Assembly: GCA_037190665.1 (NCBI GenBank)
Contig: JBBCJT010000110.1
Coordinates: forward strand, 1 to 22,796
Direction of reading: 5' to 3'
From: JBBCJT01 sp037190665
Lineage (GTDB): Bacteria > Pseudomonadota > Alphaproteobacteria > Acetobacterales > Acetobacteraceae
DNA length: 22,796 bases
Made by a program: the position numbers and the translations under genes. Shown piece after piece: positions 1-7,733 of this stretch. Numbering within the stretch: the stretch's first letter is position 1; each line of letters opens with the position of its first letter. The notes below the pieces were generated by a model. The model saw only the letters and a list, made by a program, of their open reading frames with translations. It searched no databases and had not been told where the DNA came from.

Positions 1-33
1 CGACGCCTTGCTGCGGCCGCGACCCGCGCCTAG
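1..33 (+). CDS. C-terminal end of an upstream gene (possibly lspA)
   Basis: An open frame from the first base gives ten codons (RRLAAAATRA) and a TAG at 31-33, nine bases before the next start. This is too short for homology. In related alphaproteobacteria the lipoprotein signal peptidase gene lspA often precedes the DUF3035 lipoprotein gene, so lspA is the guess from context only. Confidence 0.4.
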   Translation, partial: RRLAAAATRA

Positions 34-42
34 GGAGGGGAC

Positions 43-618
43 ATGAGTATTCGCACGTTCGGCCGCGCGGCCCTGCTTACGCTGCCGTTGCTGGCCGCCT
101 GCGGCGAGAACCCGATGCGCACCTTCGGGCTCACGCGCGACGCGCCGGACGAGTTCCAGGTGACGACGCGCGCGCCGCTGTCGATGCCGCCGGATTACGG
201 CCTGCGTCCGCCGCAGCCGGGCGCGCGGCGCCCGCAGGAACCCACGCCGCGCGAGGCCGCGGAAGCCGCCCTCACTCCGCAGGCGGCTCTCCAGCCGCAG
301 ACCCGCGGCCGTGCCGCCGCCGAACCCGCCCCCGGCACCCGCGGCGAAAGCGCGCTGCTGGCCGCCGCCGGCCCCGCCGCGCCCGCCGATATCCGCCGGC
401 AGGTGACCAACGAGCAGTCGGCGCTGAACGCGGTGGACACCAGCTTCGCCGACAAGCTGATCTTCTGGCGCCCGGCGCCGGAGCCCGGCACGGTCGTTGA
501 CCCGACGCGGGAGGCGCAGCGCATCCGCGAGAATTCGGCGCTCGGCCAGCAGGCGACGACCGGCGACACGCCGATCATCCAGCGCCGCCGGCCCGGCCTG
601 CTGGAAGGCCTGTTCTAA
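43..618 (+). CDS. DUF3035-family lipoprotein
   Basis: A 191-aa exported lipoprotein. The N-terminus has a short basic region, a hydrophobic stretch and a lipobox (LLAAC, Cys20), so signal peptidase II processing and lipid anchoring are expected. The segment after the Cys (ENPMRTFGLTRDAPDEFQV, then the APLSMPPDYGLRPP region, about residues 22-58) is typical of the DUF3035 family. The middle (about 55-120) is rich in Pro and Ala and probably disordered. The C-terminal third (about 120-191) is more conserved-looking. A strong purine-rich ribosome site (AGGGAGGGG) lies just before the ATG. The family has no firmly assigned biochemical role to my knowledge; association with the outer membrane is inferred from the lipobox and from the neighbouring M16 peptidases, a recurrent arrangement in alphaproteobacteria. 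Confidence 0.82.
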   Translation: MSIRTFGRAALLTLPLLAACGENPMRTFGLTRDAPDEFQVTTRAPLSMPPDYGLRPPQPGARRPQEPTPREAAEAALTPQAALQPQTRGRAAAEPAPGTRGESALLAAAGPAAPADIRRQVTNEQSALNAVDTSFADKLIFWRPAPEPGTVVDPTREAQRIRENSALGQQATTGDTPIIQRRRPGLLEGLF

Positions 619-622
619 CGGC

Positions 623-1078
623 GTGCCGGCCCGCTCCCGGGTGCTCGCCCTGTGGCCGGGCGCGGCGCTGGCCGCGTCCGCGGCCGAACCCCGCCTGCCG
701 GACCTGCCGAACGACGTTGCGCCGCCCGGGGACACCGCGGATATCCTCCGCTTCCGGTGCGAGTGCCGACGTTCGACCGGCGCTGACGGCGTTCTCGCGG
801 ACCAGCGAGTCAGCGAGGAGTTCCTGATCCAGCGCCCGTCCGGCCGGGCGCATGTCGCGCGCGGGCCGGAGGTGAACGAGGTCGATACGCTGTACGCCGA
901 CCGCAGCCTCATCTTCACCGACGGCGCCGGAAGCGGCGCGCCGCGGATAACCACCATCACGATACGGGGCGACACGGTCAGCAGTTGGCACGAGATCGTT
1001 CCCGGCGCCGATGGCGGCGGCCGGCTGGTCCCGACCCGGCACTACGGAAGCTGTACGACACCGTGGTCCCCGCCCTGA
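623..1078 (+). CDS. small exported protein of unknown function
   Basis: Not recognised. A GTG at 623, four bases after the preceding stop, opens a 151-aa frame. It begins with a signal-peptide-like stretch (basic PARSR, hydrophobic VLALWPGAALAA, likely cleavage near residues 20-21). The frame also runs upstream into the previous gene, but that part is Arg/Ser-rich shadow sequence, so the GTG is chosen because protein-like composition starts there. An alternative GTG is at 641. The mature part has a Cys-x-Cys pair (C46, C48), a third Cys at 144 and alternating polar and hydrophobic segments suggesting a beta-rich fold (residues about 85-140). It probably shares a transcript with the DUF3035 lipoprotein and may be translationally coupled to it. 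No standalone ribosome site is obvious. Confidence 0.6.
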   Translation: MPARSRVLALWPGAALAASAAEPRLPDLPNDVAPPGDTADILRFRCECRRSTGADGVLADQRVSEEFLIQRPSGRAHVARGPEVNEVDTLYADRSLIFTDGAGSGAPRITTITIRGDTVSSWHEIVPGADGGGRLVPTRHYGSCTTPWSPP

Positions 1079-1120
1079 GCTGGAGTTTACCTGCGCCGGG
1101 CGCGGCGCTTGTGATAGGTC

Positions 1121-1167
1121 CGCCCTGCCTGTCCCGGCCATCGCCCGCGCGACGGCGTGGCAGGGCG
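1121..1167. other. stem-loop in the gap before the M16 genes
   Basis: CGCCCTGCC (1121-1129) pairs perfectly with GGCAGGGCG (1159-1167), 9 bp across a 29-base loop. An alternative inner pairing (CCATCGCC with GGCGTGG) shares part of the right arm. No T-run follows on the plus strand, so a classical terminator is unlikely. It may be a processing or attenuation structure, or incidental in GC-rich DNA. The rest of the 1079-1240 gap shows nothing else I can name. Confidence 0.35.
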
Positions 1168-1240
1168 AGGGGGCGTGGCCTCAGGGGGAGTGGATGTTCG
1201 TGACGCGGTTGCCGAGGCTCGTGCTCCAGAGAGGCCGTGG

Positions 1241-2632
1241 ATGCGGGACATGCAGCGCATGACGTGCGCGGGGCGCCTGCCGCCGTCCGCCGGCCGCGCG
1301 GGAAAGCTCACCCGCCGGAGCACGCTCGCCCTTCCCGGCCTGCTCGCGCTGCCCGCCGTGGCGACGGGCATCCCCGACCGCCCGCTGTTCGGCACCGAGC
1401 TGTCCGTGCTGGAGAACGGGCTGACGGTGGCGCGCATCCCCCGCCCCGACAGCCCGGTCGCCGTGCAGATGCTGTGGGTGAAGGCGGGCGGCACGCAGGA
1501 TCCCGAAGGCCGTTCCGGCACCGCGCATTTCCTCGAACACATGATGTTCAAGGGCACGCCCACGCTGCGGGCGGGCGGCTTCTCGCGCGCCATCGCGCGG
1601 ATGGGCGGCACCGACAACGCCTTCACCACACTCGACGTGACGACCTACCATCAGGAGGTCGCCGCCAGCGACCTCGCGACCGCGATGCGGATGGAGGCGG
1701 ACCGCTTCGTCAACGCGCTGATCCCGGCCGATCAGGTCGGGCCGGAACACGAGGTGGTGCTGGAGGAGCGGCGGCAGCGCACTGATGTCTCCCCCCGCGC
1801 CCGCTTCCGCGAGGCGCTGACCGCCGCGCTATGGGGCAGCCACCCGCGCGGGCGGCCGGTGATCGGCTCGCGGGACGATATCCGCGCCATCGGGCGCGAG
1901 GACCTCGTCGCCTTCCATCTCGCCCGCTACGCGCCGGGCAACTGCGTGCTCGTGGTGCAGGGCGGGCCGGAGGAGACACCGGCGCTGATCACGGAGATCT
2001 GGGGCGGCGTCGCCGGCCGCGCTTTCGTGCCGCGACAGGAACCGCCGCCGCCGGCAGCCCCCGCCATGCCAAGGCTGGAGCGGCGGGAGGCGGGGATCTC
2101 GGAGCCGTCCTTCAGCCGCGCCTGGATCGCGCCCAGCCTGACCACCGGCGAGACGCGCCACGCCCTGCCGCTGGACGTGCTGACGGGCGTGCTCGGCGGT
2201 GGCCCGGGCGGCCGGCTGCACCGGACCCTGATCGCGCCGGGCCTCGCGACCTCCGCCTTCGCCTACTACGACAGCGAGAGCGCGGGCGGGAGCGAGTTCG
2301 TGATCATCGCCTCGCCGAACCGCGACGTGGAGCCGGCCCGGCTGGAAGCGGCGGTCGACGCGCTGCTCGACGAGCTGATCGAGCGCGGGCCGGGCGAGGA
2401 GGAGGTGGCGCGGGCGATCCGGCAGGCCACGTCCGGCGCGCTGCTCGCGCTCGATTCCGCCCAGGGCGCGGCGCGCGCGGTGGGCGGCACGCTCTCGGCC
2501 GGGCTGCCGCTGGACATGGCCGAATTCTGGCCACGCAAGTTCGCCGCCGTCACCACGCCGCAGGTACACGAGGCCGCGCGCGTCGTGCTCGGAAGCGGTC
2601 CCGTCATCACCGGCTGGCTGCTGCCCGCATGA
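1241..2632 (+). CDS. M16-family zinc peptidase, catalytic subunit
   Basis: A 463-aa M16 (insulinase/processing-peptidase type) metallopeptidase. The inverted zinc motif HFLEH is at residues 96-100 (two zinc His with the catalytic Glu between), and the third zinc ligand is expected in the HEVVLEER segment about 75 residues on (near 170-177). The N-terminus has a twin-arginine-like or Sec-like export signal (LTRRSTLALPGLLALPAVA, about 23-41), which predicts a periplasmic location. I chose the ATG at 1241 because GAGAGG lies six bases upstream; ATG 1250 and 1259 are alternatives. The stop overlaps the next start (ATGA), and the next gene is an M16 subunit lacking zinc ligands. This is the usual bacterial two-gene form of the family, thought to work as a heterodimer degrading peptides or misfolded proteins in the periplasm. 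The specific substrate is unknown. Confidence 0.9.
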   Translation: MRDMQRMTCAGRLPPSAGRAGKLTRRSTLALPGLLALPAVATGIPDRPLFGTELSVLENGLTVARIPRPDSPVAVQMLWVKAGGTQDPEGRSGTAHFLEHMMFKGTPTLRAGGFSRAIARMGGTDNAFTTLDVTTYHQEVAASDLATAMRMEADRFVNALIPADQVGPEHEVVLEERRQRTDVSPRARFREALTAALWGSHPRGRPVIGSRDDIRAIGREDLVAFHLARYAPGNCVLVVQGGPEETPALITEIWGGVAGRAFVPRQEPPPPAAPAMPRLERREAGISEPSFSRAWIAPSLTTGETRHALPLDVLTGVLGGGPGGRLHRTLIAPGLATSAFAYYDSESAGGSEFVIIASPNRDVEPARLEAAVDALLDELIERGPGEEEVARAIRQATSGALLALDSAQGAARAVGGTLSAGLPLDMAEFWPRKFAAVTTPQVHEAARVVLGSGPVITGWLLPA

Positions 2633-3852
2633 ACCTCCCCGTCCCCGAGATCGTCCGCGCCGATGCCGGCTCCGCCTGGTTCTGGCGCTCCGATGCCGCA
2701 CCGGTCGTGTCCATCGTGTGGGGCTGGCCGGGCGGATCGCGCCTCGACCCGGCGGGCCGCGAGGGCGAGGCCGCGTTCGGCGCCGACCTGCTGACCGAGG
2801 GGGCCGGCGATCTTGACGCGGTCGCTTTCCAGGAAACGCTGCGCGACCGGGCCATCAACCTCGATTTCTGGGTGGAGCGCGACTGGTTCGGCGGCTCGCT
2901 GCGCTGCCTCGCCGACGCGCTGCCGGAAGCGGTGCGGCTGGCCGCGCTGGCGCTGTCCGCGCCCCGCTTCGACGAGGCGGCGGTGCGGCGGGTGCGCGCG
3001 CGGATGATCGCGGGCGCGATGCGGGAGCGGGAGCAGCCGCGCAGCCTGTCCGGCCGCGCCTTCTGGTCGGGGATCGCACCCGGGAACGCGATCGCGCGGC
3101 CGAGCCAGGGCACGCCGGAAAGCCTCGCCACGGTCGCGCCGCGCATCCCGGACCGGCCCGGGCCGGTGCTGGCGGCGGCGGCAGGGTCCGTGGCACCGGC
3201 GACGCTGGCCGCGGCCCTCGACCTGCTGCTGGCCGGCGGCGCGCCGGCCGGCCCCGCGCCGGAACTGGACGATCCGCGCGCCTTCGGCCGCGTGGTGGTC
3301 CGCCACGCCGCGAGCCAGTCCGCCATCACGTTCGGCCAGGGCGGCGCGGGCGTGCAGCGCGCGGGGCGCGAATGGGACGCCGCGCAGGTGGCGCTGCGGG
3401 TGCTTGGCGGCGGCGGGTTCGGCGCGCGGCTGATGGAAGCCGTCCGCGAGCGGGGCGGGCTTGCCTACGGCATCTCGCTCGGCTTCCAGCCGCTGCCGGG
3501 CACCGGGCTGATCGTCGGCAGCACGGCGACGGCGAATGCCAACGTGCCGCGCGTGCTCGATCTGGTCGGGCGGGAGTGGCGGCGGATGGCCGAGGACGGG
3601 CCGACCGAGACGGAGGTCGCCGATTCGGTGGCCGCCATGGCCGGCGGCGCGATGCGCGCCTTCGCGGACACCCGCCGGGCGGCGGGCGCGCTGCTGGGCG
3701 CGCGGCGGATGGGCCGCGAGCCCGGCGACATCGCCGCCCGCCCGGCGCGGCTGCGGTCGCTGACGGTGACCGAGGTAGCCACGGCCGCACGCGCCGCGCT
3801 CGATCCGGAGGCACTGTCCTTCGCGATCGCGGGGGAGCCGGAGGGGCTGTAG
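2629..3852 (+). CDS. M16-family peptidase, non-catalytic partner subunit
   Basis: A 407-aa M16-fold protein. The position that would carry the zinc motif reads FGADLLTEGAGD (about 50-61) with no His, so it cannot bind zinc in the family manner. The C-terminal half keeps the partner-subunit signature RERGGLAYG (273-281), which contains the Arg/Tyr pair that in M16 dimers contributes to substrate binding next to the other chain's zinc site. The ATG lies inside the stop of the catalytic subunit gene (ATGA), implying translational coupling and equal dosage. There is no signal peptide (the start is MNLPVPEIVRADAG), unlike its partner. That is odd if both act in the periplasm. Export of the complex by hitchhiking on a Tat-like signal of the partner would explain it, but that is inference. 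Confidence 0.87.
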   Translation: MNLPVPEIVRADAGSAWFWRSDAAPVVSIVWGWPGGSRLDPAGREGEAAFGADLLTEGAGDLDAVAFQETLRDRAINLDFWVERDWFGGSLRCLADALPEAVRLAALALSAPRFDEAAVRRVRARMIAGAMREREQPRSLSGRAFWSGIAPGNAIARPSQGTPESLATVAPRIPDRPGPVLAAAAGSVAPATLAAALDLLLAGGAPAGPAPELDDPRAFGRVVVRHAASQSAITFGQGGAGVQRAGREWDAAQVALRVLGGGGFGARLMEAVRERGGLAYGISLGFQPLPGTGLIVGSTATANANVPRVLDLVGREWRRMAEDGPTETEVADSVAAMAGGAMRAFADTRRAAGALLGARRMGREPGDIAARPARLRSLTVTEVATAARAALDPEALSFAIAGEPEGL

Positions 3853-3895
3853 CTGGGGCGGGCTGGAGGCCGGAGCGTTTCGGCTGCTGGCGTCT

Positions 3896-3939
3896 CATGG
3901 TGCCGAGCCTTTCGGCTGGCCCGGCATGAGTCCTTGTTT
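3896..3939 (+). terminator. possible terminator after the M16 genes
   Basis: A hairpin starts 44 bases after the M16 stop. CATG-TGCCG (3896-3905) pairs with CGGCATG (3922-3928) around an inner AGCC/GGCT stem with a TTTC loop, allowing mismatches. A modest T-containing tail (TCCTTGTTTC) follows. The stem is interrupted and the tail is weak, so this is only a candidate. Confidence 0.4.
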
Positions 3940-4052
3940 CGCGCGCAGCCGTTACGCCAACCCTCCGCGCGCGTACCGTTCGCCTTGCCGATGACCTTCC
4001 CGCCGGCATCCCTGCGAGGTCGGGCGGTGCCCCCTTTCCCCGAAAGCAAGAG

Positions 4053-4237
4053 CTCTCCCTCTCCCGCTGGGCGGGAGAGGGGACGTTGCGTAACGGGCCT
4101 TGCCTTCTCCCCTGGCCGCGCGACGTCCTTCAGCCGAAGGCAACGCCCTTCTCCCGGATGATGCGCCCGATCGTTCGCCGCTTCTGTCCAACCCTCCGCA
4201 AAGCTCCGGCCTGCGAGAGAGAGCCGGCGTGAGGGTC
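4053..4237. repeat. composite GC hairpin repeat, copy A (partial)
   Basis: This sits in the convergent gap between the M16 genes and the glycosyltransferase. A perfect 11-bp stem (CCCTCTCCCGC 4057-4067, GCGGGAGAGGG 4071-4081, loop TGG) is followed by GACGTTGCG, then the backbone GATGATGCGCCCG (from 4157) and CCGCAAAGCTCC (from 4197) that also occur in copies B and C. Relative to B and C it lacks the first hairpin, and it carries an extra 44 bases between 9-bp direct repeats (CCTTCTCCC at 4103-4111 and 4147-4155). The rest of the 3853-4284 gap shows only the candidate terminator and a 13-bp inverted repeat (3874-3886 with 4264-4276). Confidence 0.75.
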
Positions 4238-4284
4238 GGCGCCGCCCGCGGCACCTGCCACGTCAGCCGAAACGCTGGCCGGTC

Positions 4285-7242
4285 TCAGGTGGGGCGGTTG
4301 TCCGGCGCCTGCCAGGCCGCGAGCCAGTCCGGCATGCCCACGCCGTCCCGCATGCGGATCACTCCATCCCGGCCCATCTCCGCAAGGCGCACGCCGCGCA
4401 GCCGCATCTCCCGCAGCGCCGTCTCCCGTGCTGTCAGATCGGCGCCTTCGGGCAGCACCAGCACATCGTCGCGCCGGACTGAGACCTGCTGCGCAGCGAT
4501 GCGCTGTGCCGGAATGTCGAGCCATTCGGCAGCGCGCACAGGCGCCGTGCGGTAGAGCGCCGGCGTTGATTTCGTGCTCGCGTCGAGTTGCACCAGCTCG
4601 ACCCGCACGTCGTGCGGATGCCCTCCGAGCAGGGCGGTGGCCGGCGCCCGGTCGGGCCAGTCCTCGGTCACGTCCAGGAACAGGAAGGGAGGCCGCCGCG
4701 TCGGGCATGTGGCGATGGTGGCGCGGGAGACAGCCGCCCAATCGTCGGCGCCACCGGCCGGCAGATGGCTGCCCCGGAACGGATCGCCGATGCGGCGGAA
4801 TGCGTCCGGATCGGCATAGATCTGCTCGATCGCGTCGCGATAGGCGCGCGCGATGGCGGCGGGAGCCAGCGTCTCGCGCACCCACTGCCGGCCGCGTCCG
4901 CCGAGCGCCCGCGCCGCTTCCGGATCGACCAGCAGGCCGCTGATCGCCTCGCCCAACTCCGCATCGGTGAAGTGTTCCGGCAGCAGCCGCAGGCAGTCCT
5001 CCGGGATCTCCGTCACCGTGCCATGGCTGTTCGCGATCAGCGGCAGCCCGGCGGCGAGGCAATCGGCCACCGCGCCGGAGGTCTCGCCACGGCTCGCGGC
5101 GCGAAGCTGCACGGCCACGTCCGCCGCGGCGAGCCAGTCGGCGTAGATGGCGCGCGACGCACGGCCGACGAAGACGAAGCGCGGATCATGCATCGGCAGC
5201 GGAAGGCTCTCCGCCATCTCGCCGACGAAGGCGAGACGGGCGTTGGCACCGGCCGGCGGGTTGAGACGATCCCAGGCCGCGATCAGCCGCTCGGGCAGCT
5301 TGGAGGCGATGATGACCCCGAACGTCGCGACGACCTTCGCGTCCGGATCGAGCCCCAGCCGCGCGCGTGCCGCGGCGCGGTCCGCGGGCGGGGGAAGCTG
5401 GCGCAGATGCGGAATGACGAATGCCGGCCCCGACGCAGCCGGCCCGAAATGCTGCCGCAGTACCGATGCGGCGAGTTCGGAGTGCTGGATCAGACCGAGC
5501 GTATCGCGCAGCACCGGCAGGCTGCACGGCCAGGCGCTGAGCGCGGCGCTTTCCCCCTCCCGCGCGAGCTGCACCACTGCCGGCCAGCCATGGGAGTCGT
5601 GCAGCGCCTCGGCGAAGCCGGGGGCCGCGGCATCGTGCCGGGTGCCGGCCCAGAGCGCATGGCCGGACAGGAACGCATCGTGCAGCGTCACGACGCCGGG
5701 GGCGCCCGCCATCAGCCCGTCAAGCTGGAAGTCGTGATAGTCCGAGTTGCCGAGCTGGTAGAGGATGCGATCGAAACCGTCCGCCTGCTGGGCGAAGCGC
5801 GATGCGGACATGGTCCTGAACACGCCGCGGAGCCGTTCGTGATCGGTGCCGCCGACCCTGTTCACCAGTGTCACGTCGTAGTGCCGGGCAAGTGCGGGGG
5901 CGAGTTCGGCGGTGTAGTCGGCGATGCCGGTGCGCTCCGGCGACAGCGGCGAGACCACGGCAAGGCGTTTCAGCCGCTGGCGGCGCCATGGGCGCCCGCC
6001 GCCGTTCCGGTTCCGCGCGTCCAGCCGCTCCAGTGCGTCCCAGGCAAGCGCGGCGGTCCGGTCCCAGCCGAAGCGCGCCGCCTGCTCCGGCGCATGCGCC
6101 CGCAGCCGCGCATACAGCGCGACATCGGTGAGCGCGGCCTGCATCGCGCGCGCGATATCGGCGGGATCGTGGGGATCGAACAGCGCCTCCGGCAGGCCGA
6201 TGACTTCCGGCAGGCTGCCGGTGCGGCTGCCGATGGAGGGCGTGCCGCAGGCCATCGCCTCCAGAGCTGGCAGGCCGAAGCCCTCGTAGAGCGAGGGCAG
6301 TACCGCGAGCGTCGCCATGGCGTAGAGCCGCGGCAGGTCCGCCTCCTCCACGAAGCGGATCAGCCGCGCCTCCTCCGCGCCCAGCCCGGCCGCGCGCAGG
6401 GCGGCGCTGAATTCCTGCGGGTCGGTGGCGCCCACGACGACGAGCTGATGGCGCGCGCGCAGATCCCGCGGCAGCAGTCCGTAGGCCTGCAGCAGCCGCG
6501 CCTCGTTCTTGCGCGGATCGCCGGCGCCGACGAACACGATGAACCCGTCGCGCAGTCCGTAGCGGTCGCGCAGAGCCTGCCGCGCGGCATCGTCCAGCGT
6601 CTCCGGCCGGAACAGCGGGCTCTTGCCGGCGCGCACGTTGACCACCCGATCCTCGTCCAGCGCGAGCTGGTCGATCGCGTCCTGGCGCGAGCATTCGGAG
6701 ATGGCGAGCAGCAGGTCGCAGGCAGCGAGTTCGTGCAGGCAGCGGAAGTACCATTCGCGCATGCGTCCGCTGAGCGCCCAGATGCCGTCCAGGTAGTCGT
6801 CGCGGAACAGCAGCGGGATCAGGTCGTAACAGATCGCCGCCGTGGGCGGTCGCGGGCGGTCGCGCGGCCAATGCGGGACCACGGCCTCGCCGGCGCCCTC
6901 GAACAGGCTTGCGACGAGCAGCACGTCCGGCGCGATCGCCTCGATCGCCTCCGCGCGCAGGACCTCGCCCGCGACGCGGCGGACATCCTGTTCGGGGCCG
7001 GTCGCCTCGCCCGTGGTTCCCTCCACGCCCCACCAGGTATGCCGTGCGGCGGGGTGGAGCGGGTCGGCGACCTCGTCCCAGACCGCATCGCCGCCGTCGC
7101 GCAGGGCGCCGTTGAACAGCAGATGCACCTCATGCCCCCGCGCGCCGGCGGCAAGGGCGTAGGCGAGCTCGCGCGAATAGCGCCCGATGCCGCGCAGGTG
7201 GCTGACGCCCTGCGCGCCCTGCAGATCGATCAGGAGCTTCAT
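4285..7242 (-). CDS. large tandem glycosyltransferase (two GT4-type GT-B domains)
   Basis: A 985-aa cytoplasmic or membrane-associated glycosyltransferase. Domain 1 (about 1-405) starts MKLLIDLQGA...RGIGRYSREL, typical of surface-polysaccharide mannosyl/glycosyltransferases. It carries the donor-site Arg-Lys of DPRKN (244-245) and the E-x7-E motif of GT4 retaining enzymes (E320-E328 in YEGFGLPALEAM). Domain 2 (about 424-810) begins RLAVVSPLSPERTGIADYT and has a variant donor motif, RGETSGAVADCLAAG (718-732): E720 is present but the second Glu position is Cys728. The tail (about 815-985) is not a full GT domain; PPFLFLDVTEDW (851-862) resembles the first strand of such domains, so it may be a third unit that is reduced. 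It probably adds sugars to O-antigen or exopolysaccharide. The start ATG is directly adjacent to the stop of the upstream 106-aa gene. The acceptor and sugar cannot be read from sequence. Confidence 0.88.
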   Translation of the reverse strand: MKLLIDLQGAQGVSHLRGIGRYSRELAYALAAGARGHEVHLLFNGALRDGGDAVWDEVADPLHPAARHTWWGVEGTTGEATGPEQDVRRVAGEVLRAEAIEAIAPDVLLVASLFEGAGEAVVPHWPRDRPRPPTAAICYDLIPLLFRDDYLDGIWALSGRMREWYFRCLHELAACDLLLAISECSRQDAIDQLALDEDRVVNVRAGKSPLFRPETLDDAARQALRDRYGLRDGFIVFVGAGDPRKNEARLLQAYGLLPRDLRARHQLVVVGATDPQEFSAALRAAGLGAEEARLIRFVEEADLPRLYAMATLAVLPSLYEGFGLPALEAMACGTPSIGSRTGSLPEVIGLPEALFDPHDPADIARAMQAALTDVALYARLRAHAPEQAARFGWDRTAALAWDALERLDARNRNGGGRPWRRQRLKRLAVVSPLSPERTGIADYTAELAPALARHYDVTLVNRVGGTDHERLRGVFRTMSASRFAQQADGFDRILYQLGNSDYHDFQLDGLMAGAPGVVTLHDAFLSGHALWAGTRHDAAAPGFAEALHDSHGWPAVVQLAREGESAALSAWPCSLPVLRDTLGLIQHSELAASVLRQHFGPAASGPAFVIPHLRQLPPPADRAAARARLGLDPDAKVVATFGVIIASKLPERLIAAWDRLNPPAGANARLAFVGEMAESLPLPMHDPRFVFVGRASRAIYADWLAAADVAVQLRAASRGETSGAVADCLAAGLPLIANSHGTVTEIPEDCLRLLPEHFTDAELGEAISGLLVDPEAARALGGRGRQWVRETLAPAAIARAYRDAIEQIYADPDAFRRIGDPFRGSHLPAGGADDWAAVSRATIATCPTRRPPFLFLDVTEDWPDRAPATALLGGHPHDVRVELVQLDASTKSTPALYRTAPVRAAEWLDIPAQRIAAQQVSVRRDDVLVLPEGADLTARETALREMRLRGVRLAEMGRDGVIRMRDGVGMPDWLAAWQAPDNRPT

Positions 7243-7563
7243 CTATCCGCGCACGTCGGATTGCAGATAGCGCCGGCTCAGCCGGATGAAGACGGCGCGC
7301 TCCGCGCCGCCGAGGCCGGGCGGCACGGGAGGCAGCTTCCATGGCCGCGGCGAGGCGAGATCCTCGTCGGCCAGCCGCTGCATGCTCCGGTCATACGTCA
7401 CGTAGCGCCGCACGAGCCGGGCCTTCAGCATCGGCAGGTGCCGCCCGAGCAGGCGGGAGAGGCTGCGGCCGGCCTCGGTGCCGCGAAGCTGTGAAACCGC
7501 GGCGTGATAAGCTGTCCGGACTGCCGTTACGAGCCGGTCCGACATGCCGAGCGAGGGGGTCAT
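7243..7563 (-). CDS. small basic protein of unknown function, upstream of the glycosyltransferase
   Basis: Not recognised. The 106-aa product starts at ATG 7563 (MTPSLGMSDRLVTAV); a second in-frame ATG at 7545 (MSDRLV) is an alternative. The open frame continues upstream but becomes Pro/Arg shadow sequence. The sequence is Arg-rich and largely helical-looking (about 8-66), followed by a Pro-rich segment PRPWKLPPVPPGLGG (72-86) and a short C-terminal helix. There is no signal peptide or membrane span. Its TAG (7243-7245) touches the ATG of the glycosyltransferase with zero spacing, so the two are almost certainly co-transcribed and coupled, suggesting a role in the same polysaccharide step. 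No strong ribosome site precedes either start. Confidence 0.6.
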   Translation of the reverse strand: MTPSLGMSDRLVTAVRTAYHAAVSQLRGTEAGRSLSRLLGRHLPMLKARLVRRYVTYDRSMQRLADEDLASPRPWKLPPVPPGLGGAERAVFIRLSRRYLQSDVRG

Positions 7564-7733
7564 TTCGAGCGCAGCCCTACCCGAACCACGATGCGACGAC
7601 AACGCGCTGAGTCCTGCGCCGTCCGGGGCCCTGTCCCTCGGAACGGGGGCGGCAACCGGGACGGGGGCGGCCCGCCGGATCTTCTGATCATCCGCCCCTC
7701 CGCGCCCGGGCAAAAGCCTCTAGACTGACCCCC

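Noticed and set aside
1121..1167. The stem-loop as a rho-independent terminator
   Set aside because: The stem is good but has a 29-base loop and no T-run on either side, so it is recorded only as a stem-loop.
4588..7494. A very long open frame antisense to the glycosyltransferase
   Set aside because: Its translation is Arg/Gln/Gly/Ala-rich low-complexity sequence with no motifs, typical of antisense frames in GC-rich DNA; the minus-strand frame has full GT4 motifs.
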